Shown here piece after piece: positions 9,394 to 17,969 of a stretch of DNA of 64,000 bases. The notes below the pieces were generated by a model. The model saw only the letters and a program-made list of their open reading frames with translations, did not search any database and had not been told where the DNA came from. Source of the DNA: Ruminococcus sp. GTDB taxonomy: Bacteria > Bacillota > Clostridia > Oscillospirales > Acutalibacteraceae. Both the position numbers and the translations under genes were made by a program. The first letter of the stretch is position 1, and each line of letters starts with the position of its first letter. The stretch spans positions 28,212 to 92,211 of the forward strand of contig JAFSZY010000016.1 in NCBI GenBank assembly GCA_017458845.1, written 5' to 3'.

Positions 9394-9825
9394 ATGGCTA
9401 TTAAACAATTATCTGTTTTTGTTGAAAATATCGAAGGCTCTCTGGCGACTATCACAGACGCTCTCGCCGAGGAAAACATAGACATCCGCGCTATGTGCGT
9501 AGCCGATACTCAGGAGTTCGGCATCGTAAGAATGATTGTTGACGACGCTCCCTCAGCCAAGCAGAAGCTCGCCGACAAGAACCTTTTCCTCTCTGTAACC
9601 GAGGTCGTAGGCGTAGCGGTTGACGACGAGCCAGGCGGACTCGCCAAGGCTGTAAGGCTTCTCGCCGACAACGGTATAAACCTGGACTATATGTACGCTT
9701 TCATTTCTGTTTCAAAGAAATACGCTTACGTTGTACTCAGAGTTGACGACAACGACGCCGCCGAAAAGCTTCTCAGCTCCAAGGGCTTCAAGATTATGAC
9801 CGACGACGACGTTAAGAAAATGTAA
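9394..9825 (+). CDS. Tandem ACT-domain amino-acid-binding protein
   Basis: A 143-residue protein made of two ACT domains: about 1-70, starting MAIKQLSVFVENIEGSLATI, and about 71-140, with DEPGGLAKAVRLLADNGINL. Stand-alone tandem ACT proteins of this type sit beside phenylacetate-CoA ligase and IOR genes in many anaerobes and are thought to sense an amino acid. The ligand here is unknown; an aromatic amino acid is a guess from the neighbours. I chose ATG 9394 because homologues begin MAIKQ; ATG 9382 and GTG 9367 are alternatives. The start lies at the base of a large hairpin. Confidence 0.85.
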   Translation: MAIKQLSVFVENIEGSLATITDALAEENIDIRAMCVADTQEFGIVRMIVDDAPSAKQKLADKNLFLSVTEVVGVAVDDEPGGLAKAVRLLADNGINLDYMYAFISVSKKYAYVVLRVDDNDAAEKLLSSKGFKIMTDDDVKKM

Positions 9826-9837
9826 TACAAATTGTAG

Positions 9838-9865
9838 GGGAGTCCGTCTCGGGCTCCCTTTTTTT
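9838..9865 (+). terminator. Intrinsic terminator after the ACT gene
   Basis: GGGAGTCCG and CGGGCTCCC pair around TCT and are followed by seven T residues. It ends the iorA-iorB-paaK-ACT transcription unit. Confidence 0.85.
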
Positions 9866-9913
9866 AGTGGTAAGTGGTAAGGTAAGTGGGAAGTGGGAAG
9901 TGGGAAGTGGTAA
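9866..9913. repeat. Heptamer array (AGTGGTA/AGTGGGA)
   Basis: Seven-base units AGTGGTA, AGTGGTA, AGGTA (short), AGTGGGA x3, AGTGGTA in direct order. The same unit type recurs at 13551-13592 before the gpsA-like gene. Confidence 0.8.
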
Positions 9914-9916
9914 GAA

Positions 9917-9990
9917 AGCCCTCCCTTGGGAAATTCCCCTTTTAGGGGAAATGTCGGCAACGCCGACAAAAGGGAGTATCGCGAAGCGAT
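9917..9990. repeat. Partial mosaic element (AGCCCTCCCTTGGG family)
   Basis: It begins AGCCCTCCCTTGGGAAATTC. A ~50-base stretch with AGGGGAAATGTCGGCAACG follows, which recurs as reverse complement inside the element at 10499-10723. The 9826-10205 gap therefore holds a terminator, a heptamer array, this element, a GGACAGC/GCTGTCC hairpin near 10020-10045, and the groES promoter with CIRCE. Confidence 0.75.
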
Positions 9991-10113
9991 TTTAAACAAC
10001 GTGTGATATGTAGGAAGTGAGCGGACAGCCGCGGAGAGCTGTCCCTGCGCGGGAATATAAATCGGTTATATACAAATTTTTATTTTTGTAAGTCAAAAAA
10101 AGTCAAAATTCAC

Positions 10114-10141
10114 TTGATTTTTTTGGAAAACGCGCTATAAT
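10114..10141 (+). promoter_or_regulatory. Sigma-A promoter of groES-groEL
   Basis: -35 TTGATT (10114-10119), a 16-base spacer, and -10 TATAAT (10136-10141). The CIRCE operator begins five bases downstream, the usual arrangement for HrcA control. Confidence 0.85.
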
Positions 10142-10145
10142 ATAT

Positions 10146-10172
10146 TTAGCACTCGGGATAATTGAGTGCTAA
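10146..10172 (+). promoter_or_regulatory. CIRCE operator (HrcA binding site)
   Basis: A perfect CIRCE element: TTAGCACTC, a nine-base spacer (GGGATAATT) and GAGTGCTAA. It overlaps the expected transcription start of groES, so HrcA should repress the chaperonin operon under non-stress conditions. Confidence 0.97.
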
Positions 10173-10205
10173 TTAATTGTAATTTTATTTAGGGAGGAAT
10201 CATAT

Positions 10206-10490
10206 ATGACTATCAAACCATTGCTCGACCGTGTGGTTTTAAAGGTTGAGGAAGCCGAGGAAAAGACCGTCGGCGGACTTATCCTCACATCATCCGCTCA
10301 GGAAAAGCCCCAGTTCGCTACAGTAGTGGCTGTCGGACCCGGCGGAGTGGTAGACGGCGAAAAGGTTGAGATGTACCTTAAAGAGGGCGACAAGGTAATC
10401 GCCTCAAAGTACGCCGGTACAGAGGTTAAAATCGACGGCGAGGAATTCACAATCGTTCGTCAGTCGGATGTTTTAGCGACAGTGGAGTAA
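10206..10490 (+). CDS. groS: Co-chaperonin GroES
   Basis: A 94-residue GroES of normal length starting MTIKPLLDRVVLKVEEAEEK, with the mobile loop around KTVGGLILTSSAQEKPQ and the C-terminal beta-strand region. It forms the heptameric lid of GroEL. GGGAGGA is the ribosome binding site. It is the first gene of a CIRCE-controlled operon, but a 225-base repeat lies between it and groEL. Confidence 0.97.
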   Translation: MTIKPLLDRVVLKVEEAEEKTVGGLILTSSAQEKPQFATVVAVGPGGVVDGEKVEMYLKEGDKVIASKYAGTEVKIDGEEFTIVRQSDVLATVE

Positions 10491-10498
10491 GAAAATAA

Positions 10499-10723
10499 AG
10501 CCCTCCCTTGGGGGAGGGTGGCACGTCGAAGACGTGACGGGAGAGGGTCCCCACGACAAAATGCTCGCTAAATCTTACGTTAGAAATAATACATTTAGCA
10601 AGTGGACCCTCTATCGACCAAATCGCAAGCGATTTGCCCACTTTTTCCCTAGCGGGAGACGGTTTCCCTTTTGTCGGCGTTGCCGACATTTCCCCTTGCA
10701 GGGGAATTTCCCAGGGGAAAGCT
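10499..10723. repeat. Mosaic palindromic element inside groES-groEL
   Basis: It starts AGCCCTCCCTTGGGGGAGGG and ends CCCAGGGGAAAGCT, inverted versions of each other. Inside, GGGAGAGGGTCC pairs with GTGGACCCTC, and CGACCAAATCGCAAGCGATT is shared with the copy at 20070-20274. The right third (TCGGCGTTGCCGACATTTCC) matches the reverse complement of 9917-9990. No reading frame is supported. It leaves groEL's own ribosome binding site (GGAGG) intact. Confidence 0.85.
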
Positions 10724-10753
10724 TATAAGGTTAGAATTTATATTCGGAGGTAA

Positions 10754-12385
<1,632 letters not shown>

Positions 12386-12411
12386 TCAGTGAGCTGCGCT
12401 CAATGATTAAT

Positions 12412-12447
12412 AGTTGAAAGTTGATAGTTGATAGTTGAAAGTTGCAG
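12412..12447. repeat. Heptamer array (AGTTGAA/AGTTGAT)
   Basis: Five direct units AGTTGAA, AGTTGAT, AGTTGAT, AGTTGAA, AGTTGCA after groEL. An array of the reverse-complement unit lies at 12535-12567, so the two flank the terminator as a long inverted repeat. Confidence 0.8.
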
Positions 12448-12474
12448 TCAGGCGAATAAGTAAATAAAAAAAAC

Positions 12475-12504
12475 AACGGAACTTCTCCCGAGAGAGGTTC
12501 CGTT
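12475..12504. terminator. Bidirectional terminator between groEL and gpsA
   Basis: AACGGAAC pairs with GTTCCGTT around TTCTCCCGAGAGAG. There is an A-run on the left and TTTAATTTATTTT on the right, so it can end both groEL (+) and the gpsA-like gene (-). Confidence 0.85.
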
Positions 12505-12534
12505 TAATTTATTTTAAAATTTTGTTAACGTATT

Positions 12535-12567
12535 AACTTTCAACTATCAACTGTCAACTTTCAACTG
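12535..12567. repeat. Heptamer array (TTCAACT/ATCAACT)
   Basis: Units TTCAACT, ATCAACT, GTCAACT, TTCAACT, the inverted form of the array at 12412-12447. It ends just before the 3' end of the gpsA-like gene. Confidence 0.8.
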
Positions 12568-12577
12568 AAATGTAAAA

Positions 12578-13540
12578 TCAGAACTCTGATTTTACATTTC
12601 TCATAAACAGCTTGCCCAGCTCGTCCTTGATTTCCTTGTTCTCAAACAGGACGTTATATACGCCCGTAACGATGGGAACCTCGACGTTGTTTTCGTCGGC
12701 TAGCTTTTTGAGAGCCTTTGAGGTCATAACGCCCTCGGCGAGCTTGTCGAATTTTTTGCCCTGAGCTAAATCCTCGCCGTACTTGCGGTTGTGGCTCCAG
12801 GGCGAGAAGAGTGTAGCCTCATAGTCGCCGAGGTGACAAAGCCCGTAGGCGCTCATTTCGTTGCCGCCTATAGCCTTGATAAGCCTGCCGATTTCACGCG
12901 TTCCTCTGGACATCAAAGCGCCTTTTAACGACGTCATATGAAGCCCGTCGAGAAATCCCGCGGCAATACCTACAACGTTCTTAGCCGCCGCGCCTACTTC
13001 GCTTCCGATTAAGTCCGTACCTATGTAGAATCTGATAAGGTCAGATGTAAATTCCTTAACAAGCTTTTCTTTTACTTCTATATTGTCGCTGTCAATTACC
13101 ATACAGTTCGGAATACCCTTGACATAGTCCTGAGGGTGCCCGGGTCCTACCCATACGGCTATCGGAGTTTTGCTTTCGTCCACAAATTCTCCGACAACCT
13201 CACTGAGCCTTTTGCCCGTGTCGGCTTCGACGCCCTTCATACACAGCACAAAAGTCTTGCCGTCAACGTTGTACTTTGTAATATCCTTCATAAACGAGCG
13301 CAGGTGCTGAGAGGAAATTGATATTACAATAATCTCCGCTCTGGTGACCGCGTATTCAAGGTCAGGAGTTACTTCTATGCTCTCGGGGAAGGTGAGGTAG
13401 TCGTTCTTGTGATTGTTATAAAGCGCCTGAAAATCGGGCGCGTCCTTCAGCCCGAAAGAAGCGACCTCGTTGCCGATTTTGTCAAGATACCAGGCAATGC
13501 AGCTGCCCCAGCGTCCTGTGCCCAAAACAGATATTTTCAT
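12578..13540 (-). CDS. gpsA: NAD(P)H-dependent glycerol-3-phosphate dehydrogenase family protein
   Basis: A 320-residue GpsA-family enzyme. The N-terminal Rossmann motif is MKISVLGTGRWGSCIAWYL. The substrate and active-site block GSEVGAAAKNVVGIAAG contains the conserved Lys, and SRGTREIGRL is the family's C-terminal motif. It would reduce dihydroxyacetone phosphate to sn-glycerol 3-phosphate for phospholipids. Asparagine-rich or shifted positions such as GPGHPQDYVKGIPN instead of the common GPSHAEEV suggest a divergent branch, so a related 2-hydroxyacid role is not excluded. GGAGGTTAAT precedes the start. A heptamer array abuts this ribosome binding site upstream, and the gene stands alone. 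Confidence 0.82.
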   Translation of the reverse strand: MKISVLGTGRWGSCIAWYLDKIGNEVASFGLKDAPDFQALYNNHKNDYLTFPESIEVTPDLEYAVTRAEIIVISISSQHLRSFMKDITKYNVDGKTFVLCMKGVEADTGKRLSEVVGEFVDESKTPIAVWVGPGHPQDYVKGIPNCMVIDSDNIEVKEKLVKEFTSDLIRFYIGTDLIGSEVGAAAKNVVGIAAGFLDGLHMTSLKGALMSRGTREIGRLIKAIGGNEMSAYGLCHLGDYEATLFSPWSHNRKYGEDLAQGKKFDKLAEGVMTSKALKKLADENNVEVPIVTGVYNVLFENKEIKDELGKLFMRNVKSEF

Positions 13541-13550
13541 ATTAACCTCC

Positions 13551-13592
13551 AGTGGTAAGTGGAAAGTGGTAAGTGGAAAGTGGTAAGTGAAA
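13551..13592. repeat. Heptamer array (AGTGGTA/AGTGGAA)
   Basis: Six direct units alternating AGTGGTA and AGTGGAA, with a last unit AGTGAAA. It directly touches the ribosome binding site of the gpsA-like gene, so unit number could alter its 5' leader. Confidence 0.8.
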
Positions 13593-13850
13593 TAGCGGTG
13601 TTTTCTGATTTTGCGGTACGCAAAGTAAGGAAAAACAACGTAATGGATAAGTAAATAAAAATTCCCGCCTGAGCGTAAGCGATAAACAATAACCTGCCTA
13701 CCAAAGGACAGGTGGGCGCCGCCTTTTTACTTTAGTACTCCCAGCGTCCGCGATCAGCGGGAGGTCTGCACACCATAAAAAGAGCTAAGCTCCCAAATAA
13801 AAAGTTGTAGGGTTATTTTGATCGCATACACGCGTCAGGCAGGAGAGTTT
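13593..13850. other. Gene-free stretch
   Basis: No supported reading frame. It holds short GC-rich palindromic pieces (CCTGCCTACC near 13695, AGCGGGAGGTCTGC near 13758) of the kind found in the other dispersed elements. The surrounding 13541-14004 gap is entirely repeats: three heptamer arrays and a CATTCTGAG-type element. Confidence 0.5.
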
Positions 13851-13935
13851 GAAATGAGAAATGAGAAACGAGAAAGGAGAAATGAGAAAGGAGAAATGAG
13901 AAATGAGAAAGGAGAAAGGAAAAAGGAGGAAGGAG
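13851..13935. repeat. Long heptamer array (GAAATGA/GAAAGGA)
   Basis: About twelve direct seven-base units, mostly GAAATGA and GAAAGGA, with one GAAACGA and a degenerate AAAAGGA-GGAAGGA end. This is the longest heptamer array in the window. Purine-only composition on this strand would favour unusual DNA structure. Confidence 0.85.
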
Positions 13936-13965
13936 ATTCTTCGCCGCTTTGCTCCTCAGAATGAC
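13935..13965 (-). repeat. GTCATTCTGAG...GAAGAATCT dispersed repeat
   Basis: Read on the - strand this gives GTCATTCTGAGGAGCAAAGC followed by GGCGAAGAATCT. The same repeat in a shorter form is at 33155-33182 on the + strand. It is a widely seen intergenic repeat type in gut bacteria. Confidence 0.7.
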
Positions 13966-13976
13966 AGCGTGAACAA

Positions 13977-13998
13977 CTGACTGCTGACTGCTGACTGC
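13977..13998. repeat. Heptamer array (CTGACTG)
   Basis: Three perfect CTGACTG units just beyond the 3' end of the DUF1292 gene. Confidence 0.7.
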
Positions 13999-14004
13999 CG
14001 GTTA

Positions 14005-14295
14005 CTAATTCTCATAGAACATATCGTTGAAACGTTCTTCAAATATCTCTGAAAGTCTGTTCTTCAGCTCTCTGTCCTCAACCTCAAGCAAGATATCCTC
14101 GCCGTTGTCGCTGGTGTTTTCGAGGATGATATACTCGCCGCTTGAGTAGAGCATATCCGAGCTGTTTTCGTACACAGGCATCAGCGCGTAATACTGAGTG
14201 TCGTTTTCTTCGATGATGTCAAGTATTTCAAAGTTGTGTTCCCGATTATCGTCATCAAGCAGTGTGATAAGGTCGGGAGAGTATTCGTTGTTCAT
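14005..14295 (-). CDS. DUF1292 family protein
   Basis: A 96-residue acidic protein (MNNEYSPDLITLLDDDNREH...) that fits DUF1292, a small conserved Firmicutes family of unknown function, with FEILDIIEENDTQYYALMPV and EDILLEVEDRELKNRLSEIF as the recognisable parts. I set the start at 14295 because AGCAGG lies before it, and because the predicted transcription start (-10 at 14319-14324) leaves almost no leader for the longer frame starting at 14313. In many Firmicutes it is near yqgF/ruvX; here it stands alone. Confidence 0.85.
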   Translation of the reverse strand: MNNEYSPDLITLLDDDNREHNFEILDIIEENDTQYYALMPVYENSSDMLYSSGEYIILENTSDNGEDILLEVEDRELKNRLSEIFEERFNDMFYEN

Positions 14296-14318
14296 ATACA
14301 AACCTGCTTTCATATATA

Positions 14319-14347
14319 ATATTACAACAACTAAACGCTCACGTCAA
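14319..14347 (-). promoter_or_regulatory. Promoter of the DUF1292 gene
   Basis: On the - strand: -35 TTGACG (14342-14347), a 17-base spacer, and -10 TAATAT (14319-14324). Confidence 0.75.
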
Positions 14348-14410
14348 GCATTATAATTTGTCATTTTTACCAAATTTGATATAAATTTATAAAAAGACTA
14401 AAAAAAACTG

Positions 14411-14523
14411 TTGACATTTTATAGTTTTGTGTTAAAATAAGATTAAGCTAAAAAGAGAGAGAAAGTTTTGATTACTCCATAAAATTACCTAAGAAAGCCG
14501 ACGGTTAACCCCGTCGGTTTTTT
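14411..14523 (+). ncRNA. Promoter-plus-terminator unit: candidate small RNA of ~80 nt
   Basis: A strong promoter (TTGACA 14411-14416, 16-base spacer, TAAAAT 14433-14438) is followed about 60 bases later by an intrinsic terminator: CCGACGG, a TTAACC loop, CCGTCGG and six T residues (14498-14523). The transcript would run from about 14445 to 14523. There is no open reading frame. The downstream exopolysaccharide genes have their own promoter at 14589-14617, so this is either an independent short RNA or an attenuated leader. It was not recognised as a known riboswitch. Confidence 0.5.
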
Positions 14524-14588
14524 CGTTGTATCTGAAAACGGCTTATTTTATATAATTTAATATATTTATAATAATATGTAAAAAAGTC

Positions 14589-14617
14589 TTGAATTATTTA
14601 TTATTTTGATATATAAT
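14589..14617 (+). promoter_or_regulatory. Promoter of the exopolysaccharide pair
   Basis: -35 TTGAAT (14589-14594), a 17-base spacer, and -10 TATAAT (14612-14617), ~60 bases before the sugar transferase start. Confidence 0.75.
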
Positions 14618-14677
14618 CTGTTAGAATATTTTTTAGAATATTAATGTGGAATAATATTGTATATTCCGGAGGATTAT

Positions 14678-15364
14678 ATGTTGCTGCCTTTTGAGGAGCT
14701 CCCTGAGGAGTTCCAAAACGACGCTGTAAAAAAATATTATAATATACTAAAAAATAAAAAGAGCAGTCTGAGAGCAAAGAGAATTCTGGACGTTACAATC
14801 TCACTTATTCTGCTTGTTATTCTTATAATCCCGATTATCATTATTTCTCTTTGTGTAAAGCTTACTTCTAAAGGTCCTGTATTGTACAAGCAGGTCAGGG
14901 TTACCACCTATAACCGAAAGTTTAACATCTACAAGTTCAGGACTATGGTTGTAAACGCTGACAAGCTCGGCGCGCTAGTCACCTCGGCAAAAGACCCGAG
15001 AATCACGGGCGTTGGCCATTTTCTCAGGAAGTACCGCCTTGACGAGCTGCCTCAGGTGTTCAATGTTCTCAAGGGCGATATGAGCATTGTCGGAACACGA
15101 CCCGAGGTTCCCAAGTATGTCAACTCCTACACCCAGACTATGTACGCCACTTTGCTTATGCCCGCGGGTATAACGAGCCTCGCCAGCATAAAGTTCAAGA
15201 ACGAGGACAGAATGCTCGAAATGAGCCAAAGTGTCGACGAGGATTATGTGGGAATAATCCTCCCCAAAAAAATGCACTACAACCTGCTCTATTTAAAATC
15301 ATTCGACTTTAAAACCGATATATATTTAATGCTGAAAACAGTCAGTGAGGTTCTATTCCACTAA
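14678..15364 (+). CDS. Polyprenyl-phosphate sugar-1-phosphate transferase (exopolysaccharide initiation)
   Basis: A 228-residue bacterial sugar transferase. One hydrophobic segment (about residues 32-55) is followed by the family motifs GPVLYKQVRV, IYKFRTMVVNAD, DPRITGVGHFLRKYRLDELP and NVLKGDMSIVGTRPEVPKYV. It transfers a sugar phosphate from a UDP-sugar to undecaprenyl phosphate on the inner membrane face to begin a surface glycan repeat unit. The start ATG 14678 has GGAGG six bases upstream; a TTG at 14657 in frame lacks this. It is the short single-domain form without the multi-pass N-terminus of WcaJ. The O-antigen-ligase-like gene follows 45 bases later. Confidence 0.9.
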   Translation: MLLPFEELPEEFQNDAVKKYYNILKNKKSSLRAKRILDVTISLILLVILIIPIIIISLCVKLTSKGPVLYKQVRVTTYNRKFNIYKFRTMVVNADKLGALVTSAKDPRITGVGHFLRKYRLDELPQVFNVLKGDMSIVGTRPEVPKYVNSYTQTMYATLLMPAGITSLASIKFKNEDRMLEMSQSVDEDYVGIILPKKMHYNLLYLKSFDFKTDIYLMLKTVSEVLFH

Positions 15365-15409
15365 TCACGGGGCATAAATATTTGTAATAACAGTAAGGAG
15401 GGAGAACGG

Positions 15410-16831
15410 ATGAAACAAAAAGCGTTGAAGAACGACCCGTCGTTTTTCAGGTTCTGTTATATTGCTGTTCTTTTCTTTACAAATCTGTCTTTTATACAAA
15501 TCCCCGCGTATCTTGTTTTGGTGTTTATGTTTTTCTGGGGATTAAGGCTCACTTTCCGCAAGCTAATCAGCCAGCATTGCCTGAGGAAGATGAGGTTTTC
15601 CATCTGGCTTCTGGCGTTTATGGGACTCAATATCATCACCATTATGATTCACCTTTCGCTGGGTACGATTTACAGCATAATTATGTTTTTCCACGTCGGC
15701 ATATGCTTCTTCATCTTCTACGGTATGCAAACAGAGGAGGGCTTAAACCCCAAGGCGGAGCTGTACAAGGTCTGCAAGTTCATCATTTACGCCACTTCCA
15801 TAGTCGGTGTAATCGGCTTTATTCTCTTGATGTGCCGCGTGAAGTTTGAGTTCTCGTGGCAGAACATCTACATCATCAAGTTCATCATTTTTGAGAACCG
15901 TTATACAGGACTGTTTATGAACCCGAATATGCTCGGCTTTGTTTCGGTTGTGTCTATTGTTTGCTGTCACATTATCTCAAAGCACGACTTTATCGCTCAG
16001 GCTAAAAAGCCCAGAGTCAGCCGTATTGTTCTGGCGGTGTGCCTTACGGTTAACCTGTTCTCGCTTCTTCTTTGCGATTCCAACGCTTCGTTTGTATTGT
16101 TTATCTGCTATGTGATTTTTACAATTGTGTTCTATTTTTTCTCCAACCCCGCCCGTATGAACTTCAAGCAGATTATGGTTAAATCTCTGGCGCTTCTGCT
16201 GGCGTGCGTATATATTGTCGGCGCGGCTTATCTTACCCGTGTTGTATGCCAGAAGGCGGTGTCTTCGCTCATCTCCACTTCTCAGCTTTCTGACGAGGCG
16301 CTCAGCGCTCAGGAGGATATTACATTCGAGCATCAGAACGCTAATCTGGACAGCGGACGCGCCAAGCTGATTAAGGAAAGTATTGAATTGTTCAAGATTT
16401 CGCCGCTTTTCGGTATCGGCAGCGGTAATATCATTCTGTTCAGTCAGGAGTATCTCAGCGGTACGCTCGCGTTCAACTACCACCATCACGATTTGCACAA
16501 CGGCTATCTGACGATACTGGTGTCGTCGGGTATTCTGGGTTTTGTACTCTTCGCTATATTCGGAGTGCGCTTCGGCAAACACACGGTTTCCAATCTGTTC
16601 AAAAGACAAAAGGCGGATTCTCAGGATATTCTGCCCTGCCTGTTCGCCTTCTGCTGCGGATATCTTGTGTATTCGCTCTTTGAGAAAGCGCTGCTGTTCG
16701 ACATCAGCTTTATGGTAATGTGGTTCTGGTATATGATAGGTCAGACGGGTATGTACCTCAACAAATACGAGCCTATGGAGGATTCGTATTACAACATTAA
16801 CAAGCACCGCATTCCTAAACATATGATTTAA
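15410..16831 (+). CDS. O-antigen ligase/polymerase-like membrane protein
   Basis: A 473-residue polytopic protein with about ten predicted membrane segments and one large outside loop (about residues 290-370) containing SGRAKLIKESIELFKISP, FGIGSGNI and HHHDLHNGYLTIL. A spaced Arg, Gly-rich and His-containing loop like this is typical of the O-antigen ligase/Wzy polymerase family. It would polymerise or transfer a lipid-linked glycan at the outer face of the membrane. GGAGGG precedes ATG 15410. It probably acts on the glycan started by the upstream sugar transferase. No glycosyltransferases for repeat-unit assembly lie next to it, so those must be elsewhere. Confidence 0.8.
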   Translation: MKQKALKNDPSFFRFCYIAVLFFTNLSFIQIPAYLVLVFMFFWGLRLTFRKLISQHCLRKMRFSIWLLAFMGLNIITIMIHLSLGTIYSIIMFFHVGICFFIFYGMQTEEGLNPKAELYKVCKFIIYATSIVGVIGFILLMCRVKFEFSWQNIYIIKFIIFENRYTGLFMNPNMLGFVSVVSIVCCHIISKHDFIAQAKKPRVSRIVLAVCLTVNLFSLLLCDSNASFVLFICYVIFTIVFYFFSNPARMNFKQIMVKSLALLLACVYIVGAAYLTRVVCQKAVSSLISTSQLSDEALSAQEDITFEHQNANLDSGRAKLIKESIELFKISPLFGIGSGNIILFSQEYLSGTLAFNYHHHDLHNGYLTILVSSGILGFVLFAIFGVRFGKHTVSNLFKRQKADSQDILPCLFAFCCGYLVYSLFEKALLFDISFMVMWFWYMIGQTGMYLNKYEPMEDSYYNINKHRIPKHMI

Positions 16832-16860
16832 CTATTGTATATTTAATAATTTTGATTTAT

Positions 16861-16898
16861 AATGTATCATAGAGGAATCTGTGATACATTTCTTTTTT
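16861..16898 (+). terminator. Terminator of the exopolysaccharide pair
   Basis: AATGTATCA and TGATACATT form a nine-base-pair stem around TAGAGGAATCTG, followed by TCTTTTTT. Confidence 0.85.
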
Positions 16899-16948
16899 CG
16901 CTTAAATAATAGCGTTTATTTGCGCTTATAATAATAGCGGTGATTTTT

Positions 16949-17413
16949 ATGAAATTATTTATAAAAAGGGACAAGACGGTTGACGGGGCAATGTTCGCGG
17001 TGCTTGATGAACTCGGCAAAAACAAGTACTATGTCAAAAGCGCAAAAAGTCACATTGTTCTTTGCGACTTGAAGGGCAAAACCTTACTTAAGATAAAGAG
17101 GATACTTTTGCCCGCTCTCAGAACCTATACCCTTGTGTCGTGTGAGAGGACAATCAGGTTTCTGATTAACCCCAAGAAGTCCTACTGCTGGTTTTACGGA
17201 ATGTCGTGGCATATAAGAGGCGACTTTTTCGCAAAATCATTTGACATTATGGAAGCCGACAACTCCGTCGCGGCGACCTTCGCGAGACGCTTTAATGACG
17301 ACGGCTATGAGCTCATCGTCAACTGTGAGCACAACGAGCTGTTGTGTATAGGCGTAGCGGTATGCGCTTGCCTTGAAGCTAAAGTTGACAATCACGTCTT
17401 ACAGACGGTATAA
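16949..17413 (+). CDS. LURP-one-related (tubby-like fold) protein
   Basis: A 154-residue protein with alternating short strands, weakly but recognisably like the LURP-one-related family: MKLFIKRDKTVDGAMFAVLD, then KTLLKIKRILLPALRTYTLV, then WHIRGDFFAKSFDIM. These proteins adopt a tubby/scramblase-like beta-barrel and have no established bacterial function. No signal peptide or membrane segment is evident. The start ATG 16949 has GGTGAT six bases upstream; a GTG at 16940 is less likely. Confidence 0.65.
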   Translation: MKLFIKRDKTVDGAMFAVLDELGKNKYYVKSAKSHIVLCDLKGKTLLKIKRILLPALRTYTLVSCERTIRFLINPKKSYCWFYGMSWHIRGDFFAKSFDIMEADNSVAATFARRFNDDGYELIVNCEHNELLCIGVAVCACLEAKVDNHVLQTV

Positions 17414-17416
17414 TAT

Positions 17417-17437
17417 CAGTAGTCAGTGGTCAGTGAA
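17417..17437. repeat. Short heptamer array (CAGTAGT/CAGTGGT)
   Basis: Units CAGTAGT, CAGTGGT, CAGTGAA between the LURP-one-like gene and the Lrp gene. It is followed by GTGGCGGCTGCGCCGCAAT, a short GC-rich hairpin also present as a motif in the element at 5126-5292. Confidence 0.65.
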
Positions 17438-17489
17438 TGTGGCGGCTGCGCCGCAATTTATAAGAGCACTATATGTTTTGGAGGATAAA

Positions 17490-17969
17490 ATGGACAAATT
17501 ACTTGAAATACTCAGAGAAAACTCAAGCTTTACCACCAAGGAGCTCTCTCTTATGCTCGGCGAACCCGAGGACTATATCACAGCTCAGATTAAAGAGTAT
17601 GAGCAGACAGGCGTCATAAAAGGCTATCAGGCTATTATCGACTTTGATAAGGTTCCCGACGCGGGCGTTACGGCGATAATCGACCTTAAGGTTACACCCG
17701 AGAGAGAGACAGGCTTTGACTCCATAGCCACAAAGATTATGTCTTTCGAGGAAGTGCGTACGCTCTATCTTATGGCGGGCTCCTATGACTTTGCCGTAAT
17801 CGTAAACGGCGAGACTATGCAGGACGTCGCGTCGTTCGTCGCGCGTAAAATTTCCTGCGTAGACGGAGTTGTGGCGACAGCTACACACTTTATGCTCAAA
17901 ACCTATAAGCTGGGCGGAGTCTCGCTCGTTGACGAGGACTCCACCGACAGAAGGAGTATGGTTCTGTGA
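17490..17969 (+). CDS. Lrp/AsnC family transcriptional regulator
   Basis: A 159-residue protein with an N-terminal winged helix (MDKLLEILRENSSFTTKELS) and a C-terminal RAM/ACT-like ligand domain (GVTAIIDLKVTPE, MAGSYDFAVIVNG). It should bind DNA and respond to an amino acid. GGAGG precedes the start. Its stop overlaps the next gene's GTG start in the sequence GTGA, so regulator and aminotransferase are translationally coupled and probably controlled by the same amino acid. The DNA-binding helix is somewhat degenerate compared with classic Lrp. Confidence 0.88.
   Translation: MDKLLEILRENSSFTTKELSLMLGEPEDYITAQIKEYEQTGVIKGYQAIIDFDKVPDAGVTAIIDLKVTPERETGFDSIATKIMSFEEVRTLYLMAGSYDFAVIVNGETMQDVASFVARKISCVDGVVATATHFMLKTYKLGGVSLVDEDSTDRRSMVL

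Noticed and set aside
13851..13935. Direct repeats resembling a CRISPR array
   Set aside because: Units are seven bases with no unique spacers and no cas genes nearby; this is a tandem heptamer array.
15977..16822. Long - strand open frame opposite the O-antigen-ligase-like gene
   Set aside because: Composition is that of an antisense frame (rich in His, Arg, Glu, Val) and the + strand protein has a coherent membrane topology.
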